DNA of 64,000 nucleotides from Couchioplanes azureus (GTDB lineage Bacteria; Actinomycetota; Actinomycetes; Mycobacteriales; Micromonosporaceae). The notes under the pieces are model-generated. The model was not told the DNA's origin and ran no database searches. It worked only from the letters and a program-made list of their open reading frames with translations. Both the position numbers and the translations under genes were made by a program. The DNA is taken from positions 642,389 to 706,388 of the forward strand of contig NZ_BMQY01000002.1 of assembly GCF_014648355.1 (NCBI RefSeq), given 5' to 3'. Shown in pieces: positions 52,456 to 61,752 of the stretch; position 1 is the stretch's first letter, and every line of letters begins with the position of its first letter.

Positions 52456-53103
52456 CGGTGCGGCAAGCCATTCCTGGATGAGAGGGGCTGCGGCGCCCAA
52501 AGTGTCGGTGATGTGGTGGGCGGCGGTCAGTTGGTCGCGGGGGTGGGTGGTGGTGAGGGCGATGACCGTCATTCCGGCCGCGCGGGCGGCCCGGATCCCG
52601 GCCGGGGCGTCCTCGACGACCAGGCAGCGCCGCGGTGCGGTGCGCAGCAGTCCGGCGGCGCGCAGGTAGCCCTCCGGGTGCGGCTTGCCCGCGGCGACCT
52701 GGGTGCTGTCGACCAGGACCGGCGGGTCGGGCAGGCCGCCCGCCCGGAGGCGGTGCAGCACGGTCGGCGTACGGCCCGAAGTGACCACTCCCCACCGGAA
52801 CCGGCGGACGGCGTTCAGCACGTGCCGCGCGTCGGGGTACACGGGGAAGGCGTCGCCTTCGTCCGCCATGAAGGCGCGTACCAGGCGGTATTCGGTTTCC
52901 GGGTCGAGCAGGGGGGCGACCGCCGCGATGGTGTCGACCGGCCGGCGGCCGTGGGTGTGCGACCAGACGGTCGCGGGGTCGAGGCCGCGGTGCACGGCCC
53001 AGCGGTCCCAGATGCGACGGTACGCCGGGTAGGAGTCGACGAGCACGCCGTCGACGTCGAACAGCACGGCGGCGTCGTGGCCGGTGGACGGTGGGAGGCT
53101 CAT
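52381..53103 (-). CDS. HAD-superfamily hydrolase (phosphatase-like)
   Basis: This 240-residue protein has motif I LFDVDGVLVDS (nucleophile and acid Asp), motif II VVTSG, motif III Lys in AAGKPHPEGYLRA and motif IV VVEDAPAGIRAARAAGM. It resembles beta-phosphoglucomutase-like phosphatases; substrate unknown. The last 25 residues have no family counterpart and lie antisense to a coding-like frame. Its ATG overlaps the nitronate monooxygenase stop, so the pair is coupled. Confidence 0.88.
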   Translation of the reverse strand: MSLPPSTGHDAAVLFDVDGVLVDSYPAYRRIWDRWAVHRGLDPATVWSHTHGRRPVDTIAAVAPLLDPETEYRLVRAFMADEGDAFPVYPDARHVLNAVRRFRWGVVTSGRTPTVLHRLRAGGLPDPPVLVDSTQVAAGKPHPEGYLRAAGLLRTAPRRCLVVEDAPAGIRAARAAGMTVIALTTTHPRDQLTAAHHITDTLGAAAPLIQEWLAAPHWTRFTAAGSKFQPWATAERSRRA

Positions 53104-54134
53104 GGTCGCGCCGTGCGACGCAGCCCTGCGATGACGTCGAGGGTCTGTGCGGTGAGCTCGGAGACGAGCGATTCCGCGGGGCGGATGTCGCGGACCAGTG
53201 CGACCGACTGGCCGGCGTAGAGGGCCATGTCCGCGACGTCGCCGGTCATGCCCGGCAGCGGGATCAGGTCCTCGTACCGGCGATGGGGGCGGCCTTCGTC
53301 GTCGACGGTCAGCACGTCGCCCTCGCCCGGCCGCCCCGGCGCCGGAGGGCAGCCGGCGGCCTCCCAGCGCTGCACCGTGGTGTTGCGCAGGGCGCGGTGC
53401 GGCGCGCCGGGCCAGCCGCCGTCGAAGCAGCGGGTGTGCACGGTGTCGTCGGCGCCGGCGGCGAGGAGACGTTCCCGGTACCGCGGGTGGGTGCGGGCCT
53501 GCGTCGCGGTGAGGAAGCGGGTTCCCAGCCAGACGCCCTGCGCGCCGAGGGCGAGGGCGGCGGCGACACCTCGGCCGTCGGCGATGCCGCCGGCGGCCAT
53601 CACCGGGATCGGGTGCACCGCGTCGGCGACGGCCGGCACCAGGACCATCGTGGTGGTCGTACCGCGCACGTGGCCGCCGGCCTCCCAGCCCTGCGCGACG
53701 ATCACGTCGACGCCGCAGGCGGCGGCGTGCAGCGCCTCGGGCACGCTGCCGACCGTGTGCATGTGCAGCGCACCGGCGTCGCGGATCCGCCGGCTGACGG
53801 ATGCCGGATCTCCCCAGAAGGTGGAGACGACCGGGACCGTCTCCTGCAGACAGACCGCCAGGATGTCGTCCACGGGGAAGTCGAGCACGAGATTGACTCC
53901 GAACGGCCGGTGGGTCCGCCGTCGCACCGCGCGGACGCCGTCGCGTGCCCGGCCGGCTCCGCTCCAGGTCAGGGCCAGCATCCCGAGCCCGCCGGCCGCG
54001 GACACCGCCGCGGCCAGCCCGGGCGCCGCCGCCGAGCCGACCGGCGCCTGCACCACCGGCACCGCGATGCCGAGCCGCGCGCTGAGGTCGGTGCGCAACC
54101 CGCGCCCGAGCGATTCGGAAAGCGAATCATCCAC
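53100..54134 (-). CDS. Nitronate monooxygenase (2-nitropropane dioxygenase type)
   Basis: This 344-residue FMN-dependent TIM-barrel enzyme has IAVPVVQAPVGSAAAPGLAAAVSAAGGLGML, the catalytic His region VIVAQGWEAGGHVRG, PVMAAGGIADGRGVAAALALGAQGVWLGTRFL. These enzymes oxidise alkyl nitronates such as the fungal and plant toxin propionate 3-nitronate. GTG at 54134 is used. It is divergent from an HxlR regulator with a palindrome between the two starts, so this regulator probably controls it and the HAD gene. Confidence 0.9.
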   Translation of the reverse strand: MDDSLSESLGRGLRTDLSARLGIAVPVVQAPVGSAAAPGLAAAVSAAGGLGMLALTWSGAGRARDGVRAVRRRTHRPFGVNLVLDFPVDDILAVCLQETVPVVSTFWGDPASVSRRIRDAGALHMHTVGSVPEALHAAACGVDVIVAQGWEAGGHVRGTTTTMVLVPAVADAVHPIPVMAAGGIADGRGVAAALALGAQGVWLGTRFLTATQARTHPRYRERLLAAGADDTVHTRCFDGGWPGAPHRALRNTTVQRWEAAGCPPAPGRPGEGDVLTVDDEGRPHRRYEDLIPLPGMTGDVADMALYAGQSVALVRDIRPAESLVSELTAQTLDVIAGLRRTARP

Positions 54135-54142
54135 GAGGCGGT

Positions 54143-54165
54143 ACTGTATCGGAAACCGAAGCAGT
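54143..54165. promoter_or_regulatory. Candidate HxlR operator
   Basis: The 23-base dyad ACTG-TA-TCGG-AAA-CCGA-AG-CAGT has 8 of 10 arm pairs perfect. It lies in the 52-base gap between the divergent nitronate monooxygenase and HxlR starts. Confidence 0.65.
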
Positions 54166-54186
54166 GGAGAAGGGATCGGGCAGGCG

Positions 54187-54573
54187 ATGACGGCGCCCAG
54201 GCCGGGCAGACCGGTACGCGGGTCGAGTACCGGGCGCCCCTTGATGGCGGCGCTGGACCTCTTCGGACGGCGGTGGAGCCTGCGCGTCGTCTGGGAGTTG
54301 CAGCCCGGCCCGCTCGGCTTCCGGGCCCTGCGGCAGCGCTGCGACAACATGTCGTCCAGCGTCCTGCGGCAACGGCTGACCGAGCTGCTGGAGGCCCGCA
54401 TCGTCGAACAGCATCCCGACGCCGCGTACGCCCTCAGCCCGCTCGGGCACGCGGCCTACCGAGCCCTGCGCCCGCTGGTCCGGTGGTCCGACGACTGGGC
54501 CGCAGCCCTCGCCGGCCAGGAACCGCACGAGCGGACGACCGCGCACGCATCCCGGCGTGATCTCGATACGTAG
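54187..54573 (+). CDS. HxlR-family winged-helix regulator
   Basis: This 128-residue protein reads MAALDLFGRRWSLRVVWELQPGPLGFRALRQRC, VLRQRLTELLEARIVEQH and YALSPLGHAAYRALRPLVRWSDDWAAAL, the MarR/DUF24-like HxlR pattern. The HxlR cysteine often near the N-terminus is not seen. Members sense electrophiles or redox compounds. ATG at 54187 is used. A GNAT remnant follows 9 bases later. Confidence 0.9.
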   Translation: MTAPRPGRPVRGSSTGRPLMAALDLFGRRWSLRVVWELQPGPLGFRALRQRCDNMSSSVLRQRLTELLEARIVEQHPDAAYALSPLGHAAYRALRPLVRWSDDWAAALAGQEPHERTTAHASRRDLDT

Positions 54574-54582
54574 CATGTCGGC

Positions 54583-54914
54583 ATGTCGTGTGCCGTCGCC
54601 CCGAGGAGAACCGCCCGGCTGGAACTGCGGCCGTTCACCGCCGGCGGCGTGGACGACGTCTGGGCCTACCAGGGCGACCCCGCGGTGGCGCGCTACCTGC
54701 CGTGGCACGCACGGACCCGGGACGAGGTCGCGGCCGCCGTGCAGCGGATCGACCTGCACCGCATCGTCGGTCGCTGCGTGACGGGCAACAGCGCGTCGGG
54801 AGCGCTCCTGCGGCGGCTGGGGATGCGCCAGGAGGCCCACTTCGTCGACAGCCTGCTGTTCAAGGGTGGCTGGGAAGGGCAGTTCGTCTACGCGATGCTG
54901 CAGAGCGAGTGGCG
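54583..54914 (+). pseudogene. GNAT acetyltransferase with internal deletion
   Basis: The N-terminal part (TARLELRPFTAGGVDDVWAYQGDPAVARYLPW) and C-terminal part (LHRIVGRCVTGNSASGALLRRLGMRQEAHFVDSLLFKGGWEGQFVYAML) of a RimJ-like GNAT are joined in frame. About 70 residues, including the acetyl-CoA loop, are missing between VAAAVQRI and DLHRIV. The original stop is also gone and the frame runs into the next gene. It should be inactive. Confidence 0.8.
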
Positions 54915-55832
54915 GTCGGGCACCTCGCCGTACCGGAGGACTTCCGCGAGGAACTGCTCGCCGCGGTCGACGCCGCGGTGGACGCGCGGATCGCGGCCAA
55001 GGGCGGCTGGTACGGCGAGACCGTGCACGTCGCGCCGGGCCTGGACGGGCTGCTGCTCCCGGACCAGCTCCGCGCCACGGCACAGGGGCTGGTGCAGGTC
55101 GAGCGGGGCAGCCGGCTGCCCGCCGGGCGGGCCGAGGTCGTACGGCTGTTCGTCCACTGGCGGGAGGCCGGCCGCACCAGCGACCTCGACCTGTCCTGCA
55201 TCGCGCTGGACGCGTCGTTCGGCATCGCCGACCAGGTGTCCTGGACCAACCTCGGCAACGGGGTGCTGACCCACTCGGGCGACCTCACCTCCGCGCCGGA
55301 CGGCGCCGAGGAGTTCATCGACATCGACCTGGCCAGGGCGGCCCGGATCGGACGCGCGCGGGGCTGGCGCTACCTGGTGCCGGTGGTGTTCCGCTACGCC
55401 GGGCCGGCGTTCGAGGCGCTGGCCGAGGCGTACGTGGGATGGATGCTGCGCGACGATGCGACCAGCCGGAACCGCGTGTTCGACCCGGCCACGGTGGCCA
55501 ACGCGTTCGCACTGACCGGCCGCAGGCGCTACGCCGTGCCGATGCTGCTCGACCTGGACACCCACGAGATCCTGTACGTGGACGTCTACCTGGACGCCCG
55601 GCCGCGGGCCCGGGTCGAGCAGGACGGCCGGGACATCGCCACCCTGGTGTCCGCGGTGGCCGGGCGGCGCCACACCAAGACGAGCATCGCGGCGCTGGCC
55701 CTGCGCCACGCCCGGGTCCGCGGCGCCACGCTGGTCGACGACCCGGAACAGGCGACGATCACCTTCGGCACGAGCGCGGACTGCACCTACGACGCCCTGC
55801 ACCCGGAGAAGCTCCTCGCCGACCTGCTCTGA
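54909..55832 (+). pseudogene. N-terminally truncated TerD-like (SCO0854-type) protein
   Basis: The frame from GTG at 54909 encodes about 307 residues: VPEDFREELLAAVDAAVDARIAAKGG, VVRLFVHWREAGRTSDLDLSCIALDASFG, HSGDLTSAPDGAEEFIDIDL and FALTGRRRYAVPMLLDLDTHEILYVDVYLDA. This resembles the C-terminal third of the MXAN_6230/SCO0854-type family, whose members I recall as 800-900 residues. The lost 5' end abuts the broken GNAT. It may still be expressed as a short TerD-like protein; function unknown. Confidence 0.65.
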
Positions 55833-55854
55833 GCGCCTCCGGGCCGGTACGGCG

Positions 55855-57047
55855 CTAGTCCGGCGGGTGCCAGTCCGCGGCGAGACCGTGGGCCTGGCCG
55901 AGGATCCGGGGCCGCAGGGAGCCGAGCGCCGCGTCCCGTGCGCGCAGCGCCAGGCGGCCCCGCGCCTGGACCACGGCGGACATCCGCCGGCTCTGCCGGA
56001 CCACCGTGGTCGTGCGCGGCCGGCGGACCCGGTCGTACGCCTCGACGGCCTGGCCCAGGGCGGCACCCGGCTCCGCGGTCGCGACCAGGGAGCGCAGCGT
56101 CGCCGCGTCCTCGAAGGCCAGGCAGGCGCCCTGGCCCAGGTGGTGGGGCATGGCGTGGGCGGCGTCGCCGAGCAGGACGACGCCGCCGGGGCCGCAGCGG
56201 AAGCCGTACGTGCGGGGCAGCGGTCGCAGTTCCCGGACCTCCTGCGGGACCAGATCCTCGGGGCGGGTCGCGGCGAGCAGCTCGCCGATCGGCTCGTGCC
56301 AGGTGGCGAACCACCGGCGCAGCAGCGTCAGTTGCGTCGCCGGCGGCTCCGGGCGGGGTGCGCCCGCCGCGGTCGCCACCCAGTAGATGCCGCCGCGGCC
56401 GGCCGCGCGGTCGCCGAGCGGCACCGACACGAAGCGGTAGCCCGCGCCGAGGGTCTCGCCGCCGGCGCGGTGCTCCGGAGGCAGGGCGGGGGCGCGGAAG
56501 CCGGGCACGACCGCCTGCCAGGCGGCGAAGCCGGAGCCCACGGCGACCGCCTCGGGGGCCAGCGAGCGTCGGACCGGGCTGTCGATGCCGTCGGCCGCGA
56601 CGATCAGGTCGGCCTCGACCAGCGTCCGGGCGTCGCCGACCGCCGGGCGGGCCGCGCGCCGGACCCGGACCCGGGTGACCTCCACGCCGGTACGGAGGTC
56701 CACGCGGTCGCCGAGGCCGGCCATCAGGGCGTCGTACAGGTCCCCGAGGTGCACCGCGGCGGGCGTCGCCAGGCCCGTGCCGGTCCGGGTGTGCGGTGTG
56801 ACCAGCCACTGGCCGTCGGGGCGGCGGACGCCGCCGTCGGCAGCGGCGCGGCGATGGCGGGCCAGCCGCCCTCCGGGTGCAGCGACTCCAGGGCGCGCCG
56901 GCCGTTCGGCCAGAGCACCAGCGCGGTCGGCGGCGCGGCCACCCGCTCGCCGCGTTCGAGGAGGGTGACCTGCCAGCCGTCGCGGGCGAGGGCGCCGGCC
57001 GCGGCGAGGCCCGCCATGCCCGCTCCCACCACCACGGCCGTGCGCAT
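55855..57047 (-). pseudogene. FAD-dependent monooxygenase, frameshifted
   Basis: The N-terminal frame (MRTAVVVGAGMAGLAAAGALARDGWQVTLLERG, to about 56845) and the C-terminal frame (from about 56838, VHLGDLYDALMAGLGDRV, DGIDSPVRRSL, VVLLGDAAHAMPHHLGQGACLAFEDAATL) together make one aromatic-ring-hydroxylase-like flavoprotein of about 395 residues. The join needs one added base or two removed near 56838-56850. Either the gene is broken or there is a sequencing error in a GC-rich run. Substrate unknown. It ends convergent to the TerD-like fragment. Confidence 0.85.
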
Positions 57048-57063
57048 GTCGCCGGCCCGGTCG

Positions 57064-58134
57064 CTAGCGCTCGTCGGCGGACGTGGAGGCGGCCGGGTGC
57101 GAGTCGTCGTCGGCCGGTGAGGCGGCCGGCTCCGGGAGGGGCGGCAGCACGCCCGTACGCTCGTACGCCCGGAACCGTTCCTCGCTGACGACCTGATAGG
57201 CCTTGGGGGTGGTGGCGACCCGCTCGGTGGCGCCGACGTCGACCTGGCTCACGTCGCCGGCCGGCTCGTCGACCGGCTCGGTCTCCGGGGCGTCGATCGG
57301 GACGACGTACTCGCGAGGGCCCTTGACCAGGAGGAAGTACGTCAGCGCCCCCAGGAAGACCACGATCGAGGTGAAGACGTTCAGGCGGACGCCGAAGAAC
57401 TTGCTGGCGTCGTCGATGCGCAGCATCTCGATCCAGCAGCGGCCCACCGTGTAGGCCATCACGTACAGCGCGAACGCGCGGCCCCGGCCGAACTTGAAGC
57501 GGCGGTCCAGCAGCCAGACGAACAACGCCACGCCGACGTCCCAGACCGCCTCGTACAGGAAGGTCGGATGGTAGAGGTCCGGCAGCGTGACCGGCTTGCC
57601 GTCGATGACCGTGGCGTGGCCCGGGTCGGCGCGGTCCATGTCGTGCACGCGCAGGCCCCACGGCAGGGTCGTGACGCTGCCGTACAGCTCGTTGTTGAAC
57701 CAGTTGCCGAGCCGGCCGACCGCCTGGGCCAGCGGCAGGCCGGGCGCGAGGGCGTCGGCGAACACCGCGAACGGGATGCCGAGCTGGCGGGCGGCCAGCC
57801 AGGCGCCGAGCGCGCCACCGGCGATGGCGCCCCAGATGCCGAGGCCGCCCTCCCAGATCTGGAACACCCGGATGGGCTGGCCGCCGTCGCCGAAGTAGTC
57901 GCCCGGCGAGGTGAGCACGTGGTAGATCCGCGCGCCGACGATGCCGAACGGCACCGCCCACACGGCCATGTCGAGCGAGGCCCAGGGCGCCACCCCGCGG
58001 CGGCGCAGGCGGTGCTCCATCACGAGGACGGCGACGACGATGCCGGCGACGATGCAGAGTGCGTACGCCCGGATCGGGATGCCGGCGACGTGCCACACCG
58101 ACGTCGCGGGACTGGGGATTGCGGCGAGGGTCAC
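57064..58134 (-). CDS. lgt: Prolipoprotein diacylglyceryl transferase
   Basis: Lgt adds diacylglycerol to the lipobox Cys of exported prolipoproteins, several of which are encoded in this window. This 356-residue membrane protein has seven hydrophobic segments and the signatures FQIWEGGLGIWGAIAGG, GRLGNWFNNELYGSVT, LPDLYHPTFLYEAVWD and RCWIEMLRIDDA. An actinobacterial hydrophilic C-terminal tail of about 90 residues follows. It lies 34 bases after trpA, as in related genomes. Confidence 0.96.
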   Translation of the reverse strand: MTLAAIPSPATSVWHVAGIPIRAYALCIVAGIVVAVLVMEHRLRRRGVAPWASLDMAVWAVPFGIVGARIYHVLTSPGDYFGDGGQPIRVFQIWEGGLGIWGAIAGGALGAWLAARQLGIPFAVFADALAPGLPLAQAVGRLGNWFNNELYGSVTTLPWGLRVHDMDRADPGHATVIDGKPVTLPDLYHPTFLYEAVWDVGVALFVWLLDRRFKFGRGRAFALYVMAYTVGRCWIEMLRIDDASKFFGVRLNVFTSIVVFLGALTYFLLVKGPREYVVPIDAPETEPVDEPAGDVSQVDVGATERVATTPKAYQVVSEERFRAYERTGVLPPLPEPAASPADDDSHPAASTSADER

Positions 58135-58168
58135 GCGCGCACCCTACCGCCGATTCCTGCCGGCGATG

Positions 58169-58975
58169 TCAGGAGGGCTTGCCCTCCCGTACGCCCGCGG
58201 CCAGCTCCGCGCTGAGCGCGCGCAGCCGCTGATGTCCCGTGGCCAGGTCAGGGGCGTCGAGCACGCAGCGGATGAGCGCGCTGCCCACGATCACCCCGTC
58301 GGCGAACGCGGCCACCTCGGCCGCCTGCGCGCCGGTACCGACGCCCAGCCCGACGCCGACCGGCATCTCCGGGTCCGCCGCACGGACCCGCGCGACCAGC
58401 TCCGGCGCCTGCGACGACACCGAGGTGCGGGCGCCGGTGACACCCATCAGCGCGGTGGCGTAGACGAAGCCGCGGCAGTTCGCGACGGTCATCGCGAGGC
58501 GCTCGTCCGTCGAGGACGGCGAGACCAGGAAAGTACGGTCGATCCCGTGCCGGTCGGACGCGGCGATCCACTCCGCGGCCTCGTCCGGGATCAGGTCCGG
58601 GGTGATCATCCCGGTCGCTCCGGCCGCGGCGAGGTCGCGGGCGAACGCGTCCACGCCGTACTTCTCGATCGGATTCCAGTACGTCATCAGTACGACGGTG
58701 GCGCCGGTGCCGGCGACCGCCTCGATGATGCGCAGCGTGTCCCGGGTGCGTACGCCGCCCGCCAGGGCGATGTCGGAGGCCTTCTGGATCACCGGGCCGT
58801 CCATCACCGGGTCGCTGTAGGGCAGCTCGACCTCGATGACGTCGCAGCCGGCCTCGGCCATGGCGACCATCGACGCGATGCTGTCGTCGACGGTCGGGAA
58901 GCCGGCGGGCATGCACCCGACCAGCACCGACCGTCCCTCGGCCCGCGCCTTGCCGAAGGTCTCGGAAATACTCAC
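58169..58975 (-). CDS. trpA: Tryptophan synthase alpha chain
   Basis: TrpA cleaves indole-3-glycerol phosphate. This 268-residue TIM barrel has [22 protein letters not shown] with catalytic Glu and Asp, [32 protein letters not shown] and [15 protein letters not shown] at 58975 overlaps the trpB stop. Confidence 0.97.
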   Translation of the reverse strand: MSISETFGKARAEGRSVLVGCMPAGFPTVDDSIASMVAMAEAGCDVIEVELPYSDPVMDGPVIQKASDIALAGGVRTRDTLRIIEAVAGTGATVVLMTYWNPIEKYGVDAFARDLAAAGATGMITPDLIPDEAAEWIAASDRHGIDRTFLVSPSSTDERLAMTVANCRGFVYATALMGVTGARTSVSSQAPELVARVRAADPEMPVGVGLGVGTGAQAAEVAAFADGVIVGSALIRCVLDAPDLATGHQRLRALSAELAAGVREGKPS

Positions 58976-60213
58976 TCCTGCTCCCCCGGTACGAGAACCT
59001 CGCGCTCGTCGAGGATTCCGAAGTAGGCCCCGGCGGTGTGCACGTCCTTGTCGCCGCGCCCGGACAGGTTGACCACGATCGTCGGGGTGCGCCCGAGCTC
59101 CTCGGCCAGCCGCGGCGCGATGCGGGCGGCACCGGCGAGGGCGTGCGCGCTCTCGATCGCCGGGATGATGCCCTCCGTGCGGCAGAGCAGCTGGAACGCG
59201 GCCATCGCCTCGGCGTCGGTGACCGGCTCGTAGACCGCCCGGCCGGTGTCGTGCAGCCAGGCGTGCTCCGGCCCGACGCCCGGGTAGTCCAGGCCCGCCG
59301 AGATCGAGTGCGACTCGATCGTCTGGCCGTCGGAGTCCTGCAGCACGTACGTGCGGGTCCCGTGCAGGACCCCGGTCGAGCCGCCGGTGATCGACGCGGC
59401 GTGCCGGCCGGTCGCGACGCCGTCGCCGCCGGCCTCGAAGCCGAAGAGCCGGACCCCCTCGTCGCCGACGAAGGCATGGAAGATGCCGATCGCGTTGGAG
59501 CCGCCGCCGATGCAGGCGGCGACCGCGTCGGGCAGCCGGCCCAGCCCGGTCAGGCACTGCTCGCGCGCCTCGGTGCCGATGCCGCCGACGAAGTCCCGGA
59601 CGATCTCCGGGAACGGGTGCGGCCCGGCGGCCGTGCCGAGCAGGTAGTGGGTGGTCTCGACGCTGGCCACCCAGTCCCGCAGCGCCTCGTTGAGGGCGTC
59701 CTTGAGGGTCCGCGAGCCGTTGGTCACCGGCACCACGGTCGCCCCGAGCATCCGCATCCGCGCCACGTTGAGCGCCTGCCGGTCCATGTCGACCTGGCCC
59801 ATGTAGACGACGCACTCGAGGTCGAGCAGGGCGGCCGCGGTGGCGCTGGCGACGCCGTGCTGCCCGGCGCCGGTCTCGGCGATCACCCGCGGCTTGCCCA
59901 TCCGCTTCGCGAGCAGGGCCTGGCCCAGCACGTTGCGTACCTTGTGCGCGCCGGTGTGGTTGAGATCCTCGCGCTTGAGCAGGATCTCCGCCCCGAGCTC
60001 CGCGGAGAGCCGCTCGGCCCGGTAGAGCAGCGAGGGCGTGCCGGCGTAGTCGCGCAGCAGGCCGGCGAACCGGTCCTGGAAGACCGGGTCGCTCTTGGCC
60101 TCCCGGTACGCCGCGTCCAGCTCGTCGAGCGCCCGCACGAGCGCCTCGGGGACGAAACGCCCGCCGAACCTGCCGAAGTGCCCGGTCAGGTCAGGAAGGA
60201 CCGGGGCGCTCAT
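58972..60213 (-). CDS. trpB: Tryptophan synthase beta chain
   Basis: TrpB joins indole and serine with PLP. This 413-residue protein has [29 protein letters not shown] (PLP-Lys in AHK), [23 protein letters not shown] (phosphate loop) and [11 protein letters not shown] near the end. Its ATG overlaps the stop of the short trpM-like frame. Confidence 0.98.
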   Translation of the reverse strand: MSAPVLPDLTGHFGRFGGRFVPEALVRALDELDAAYREAKSDPVFQDRFAGLLRDYAGTPSLLYRAERLSAELGAEILLKREDLNHTGAHKVRNVLGQALLAKRMGKPRVIAETGAGQHGVASATAAALLDLECVVYMGQVDMDRQALNVARMRMLGATVVPVTNGSRTLKDALNEALRDWVASVETTHYLLGTAAGPHPFPEIVRDFVGGIGTEAREQCLTGLGRLPDAVAACIGGGSNAIGIFHAFVGDEGVRLFGFEAGGDGVATGRHAASITGGSTGVLHGTRTYVLQDSDGQTIESHSISAGLDYPGVGPEHAWLHDTGRAVYEPVTDAEAMAAFQLLCRTEGIIPAIESAHALAGAARIAPRLAEELGRTPTIVVNLSGRGDKDVHTAGAYFGILDEREVLVPGEQE

Positions 60214-60293
60214 GCCGGTCCTCCGCTTCGCTCCGGACCGCCATGAGGCACAAGCGCACTGAGCCTGATGATTCGCTCCCTCCGGGCGCTCAT
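60210..60293 (-). CDS. 27-residue trpM-like peptide between trpC and trpB
   Basis: The frame encodes [20 protein letters not shown] and ends in ERSGGPA. Its ATG overlaps the trpC stop (ATGA) and its TGA overlaps the trpB ATG (ATGA). Ribosomes leaving trpC would therefore pass through it into trpB. A small gene (trpM/trpX, about 60 residues) sits here in Streptomyces. This one is shorter, and equivalence rests on position only. Confidence 0.6.
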   Translation of the reverse strand: MSARRERIIRLSALVPHGGPERSGGPA

Positions 60294-61129
60294 CGGACCG
60301 GCCTCGGCGTCGCGGGGTGGTTGCCCGCGTTCACCAGCTCGGCCACCGCGTCGCGGGGGCTCTTCTTGGTCACCAGCCCCTCGCCGACCAGGACGGCGTC
60401 GGCGCCGGCCGACGCGTACCGGATCAGGTCGTGCGGGCCGCGCACCCCCGACTCGGCGATCTTGACGACGTTGTTGGGCAGGCCGGGCGCGATCCGCTCG
60501 AAGACGGACCGGTCCACCTCCAGCGTGCGCAGGTCGCGGGCGTTCACCCCGATGACCTGGGCGCCGGCGTCCAGTGCCCGGTCGGCCTCTTCCTCGTTGT
60601 GCACCTCGACGAGCGCGGTCATACCCAGCGACTCGATCCGCTCCAGCAGGCCGACCAGGACGTTCTGCTCGAGCGCCGCCACGATGAGCAGCACGAGGTC
60701 GGCACCGTGGGCGCGGGCCTCGTGCACCTGGTAACTGGAGACGACGAAGTCCTTGCGCAGCACCGGCACCTCGACCGCCGCCCGCACCGCGGCCAGGTCG
60801 TCCAGCGAGCCGCCGAACCATCGGCCCTCGGTCAGCACGCTGATGCAGCGGGCACCGCCCGCCGCGTACTCGCCCGCGAGCTCCGCCGGGTCGGGGATGT
60901 CGGCCAGGGCGCCCTTCGACGGCGATGACCGCTTGACCTCGGCGATGACCGCCACACCGGGCTTGCGCAGCGCCGCGTACGCGTCGATCGCCGGCGGGGC
61001 CGCCGCCGCGAGCTCGCGTACCTGTTCGAGCGAGACCTGCTCCTGGCGGGCCGCGACGTCCTCGCGCACCCCCGCCAGGATCTCCTCGAGCACGTTCTGC
61101 GATCCCGCACCACGCTGATCGGATGTCAC
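60290..61129 (-). CDS. trpC: Indole-3-glycerol phosphate synthase
   Basis: This 279-residue TIM barrel has [15 protein letters not shown] (catalytic Lys), [47 protein letters not shown] and [11 protein letters not shown]. The start is GTG. It is the first gene of the trpC-trpM-like-trpB-trpA-lgt set. Confidence 0.97.
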   Translation of the reverse strand: MTSDQRGAGSQNVLEEILAGVREDVAARQEQVSLEQVRELAAAAPPAIDAYAALRKPGVAVIAEVKRSSPSKGALADIPDPAELAGEYAAGGARCISVLTEGRWFGGSLDDLAAVRAAVEVPVLRKDFVVSSYQVHEARAHGADLVLLIVAALEQNVLVGLLERIESLGMTALVEVHNEEEADRALDAGAQVIGVNARDLRTLEVDRSVFERIAPGLPNNVVKIAESGVRGPHDLIRYASAGADAVLVGEGLVTKKSPRDAVAELVNAGNHPATPRPVR

Positions 61130-61446
61130 CTAAACGACTCCCCTCTCCGGGTGTCCTCGGCCCGATGCTAGGTGGCCGCCGACGTGTCCAGCCGCCCGGG
61201 GTATGGCGCGCCTCACGAGGTGGGCTGCGGCATAATGCGCTGCCGGACCGAGCTTGTCTCCTCGGTCACATCCTCCCCCGACGCCTCCGGCGACCAGCTG
61301 GGACCCCCTGGATGATCGGCTGACGACCCGCTGCGTTGACGGTCGTGTCATCGTTCGGAAATACGACTCCGGCACCATGGGACTCGGGCAGACTGGTCCG
61401 CGGTGTCCCGCCCCGCGGGCCCCACGCGAGCACTGTGGAGGTGACC
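61130..61446. other. Divergent region before trpC
   Basis: This 317-base stretch should carry the trpC promoter and that of the forward gene at 61447. A CATAAT lies near 61231. No leader peptide with Trp codons or terminator pair was found. Confidence 0.5.
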
Positions 61447-61734
61447 ATGTCCAGCGACGAGAACCGCTTCGCCGCCGTCTCCCGCACCGTCGTCTCGTAT
61501 GCCGCCGTGCTGATCGCCGGCGTGGAGCGCAGGCTCGTCGGGGAGGAGAACGTGCGCACCGCCCAGGGCAACGCCTGGGCCGCGATGTGCGCCGACCGCG
61601 CCCGTGCCCAGGCCCGCGCGGACATGGACGCGCTCGTGGCCACCCTCGCCGCCCGGCCCCGCCGGCGCAACGCCGGCCAGGGCGCCACCCCGCGGCCGGC
61701 GACGGCCCCCGGCGCGCTGGTCTCCGCCCGCTGA
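61447..61734 (+). CDS. Hypothetical 95-residue protein in the trp cluster
   Basis: The protein starts MSSDENRFAAVSRTVVSYAAVL and is mostly helical and Ala/Arg-rich, with a disordered C-terminal GQGATPRPATAPGALVSAR. GGAGGTGA lies just before the ATG at 61447. It is on the opposite strand to the trp genes and separates trpC from the TIGR02234 and trpE genes. No family recognised. Confidence 0.7.
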   Translation: MSSDENRFAAVSRTVVSYAAVLIAGVERRLVGEENVRTAQGNAWAAMCADRARAQARADMDALVATLAARPRRRNAGQGATPRPATAPGALVSAR

Positions 61735-61752
61735 CATTTCCCGGCCCGGCGC

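Noticed and set aside
48044..52669. Forward open frame of 1541 codons over gltB
   Set aside because: Antisense shadow of glutamate synthase, ending in repeat-like residues; no start site or motif.
61130..61446. trp attenuator or leader peptide
   Set aside because: No short frame with consecutive Trp codons and no terminator/antiterminator pair could be drawn.
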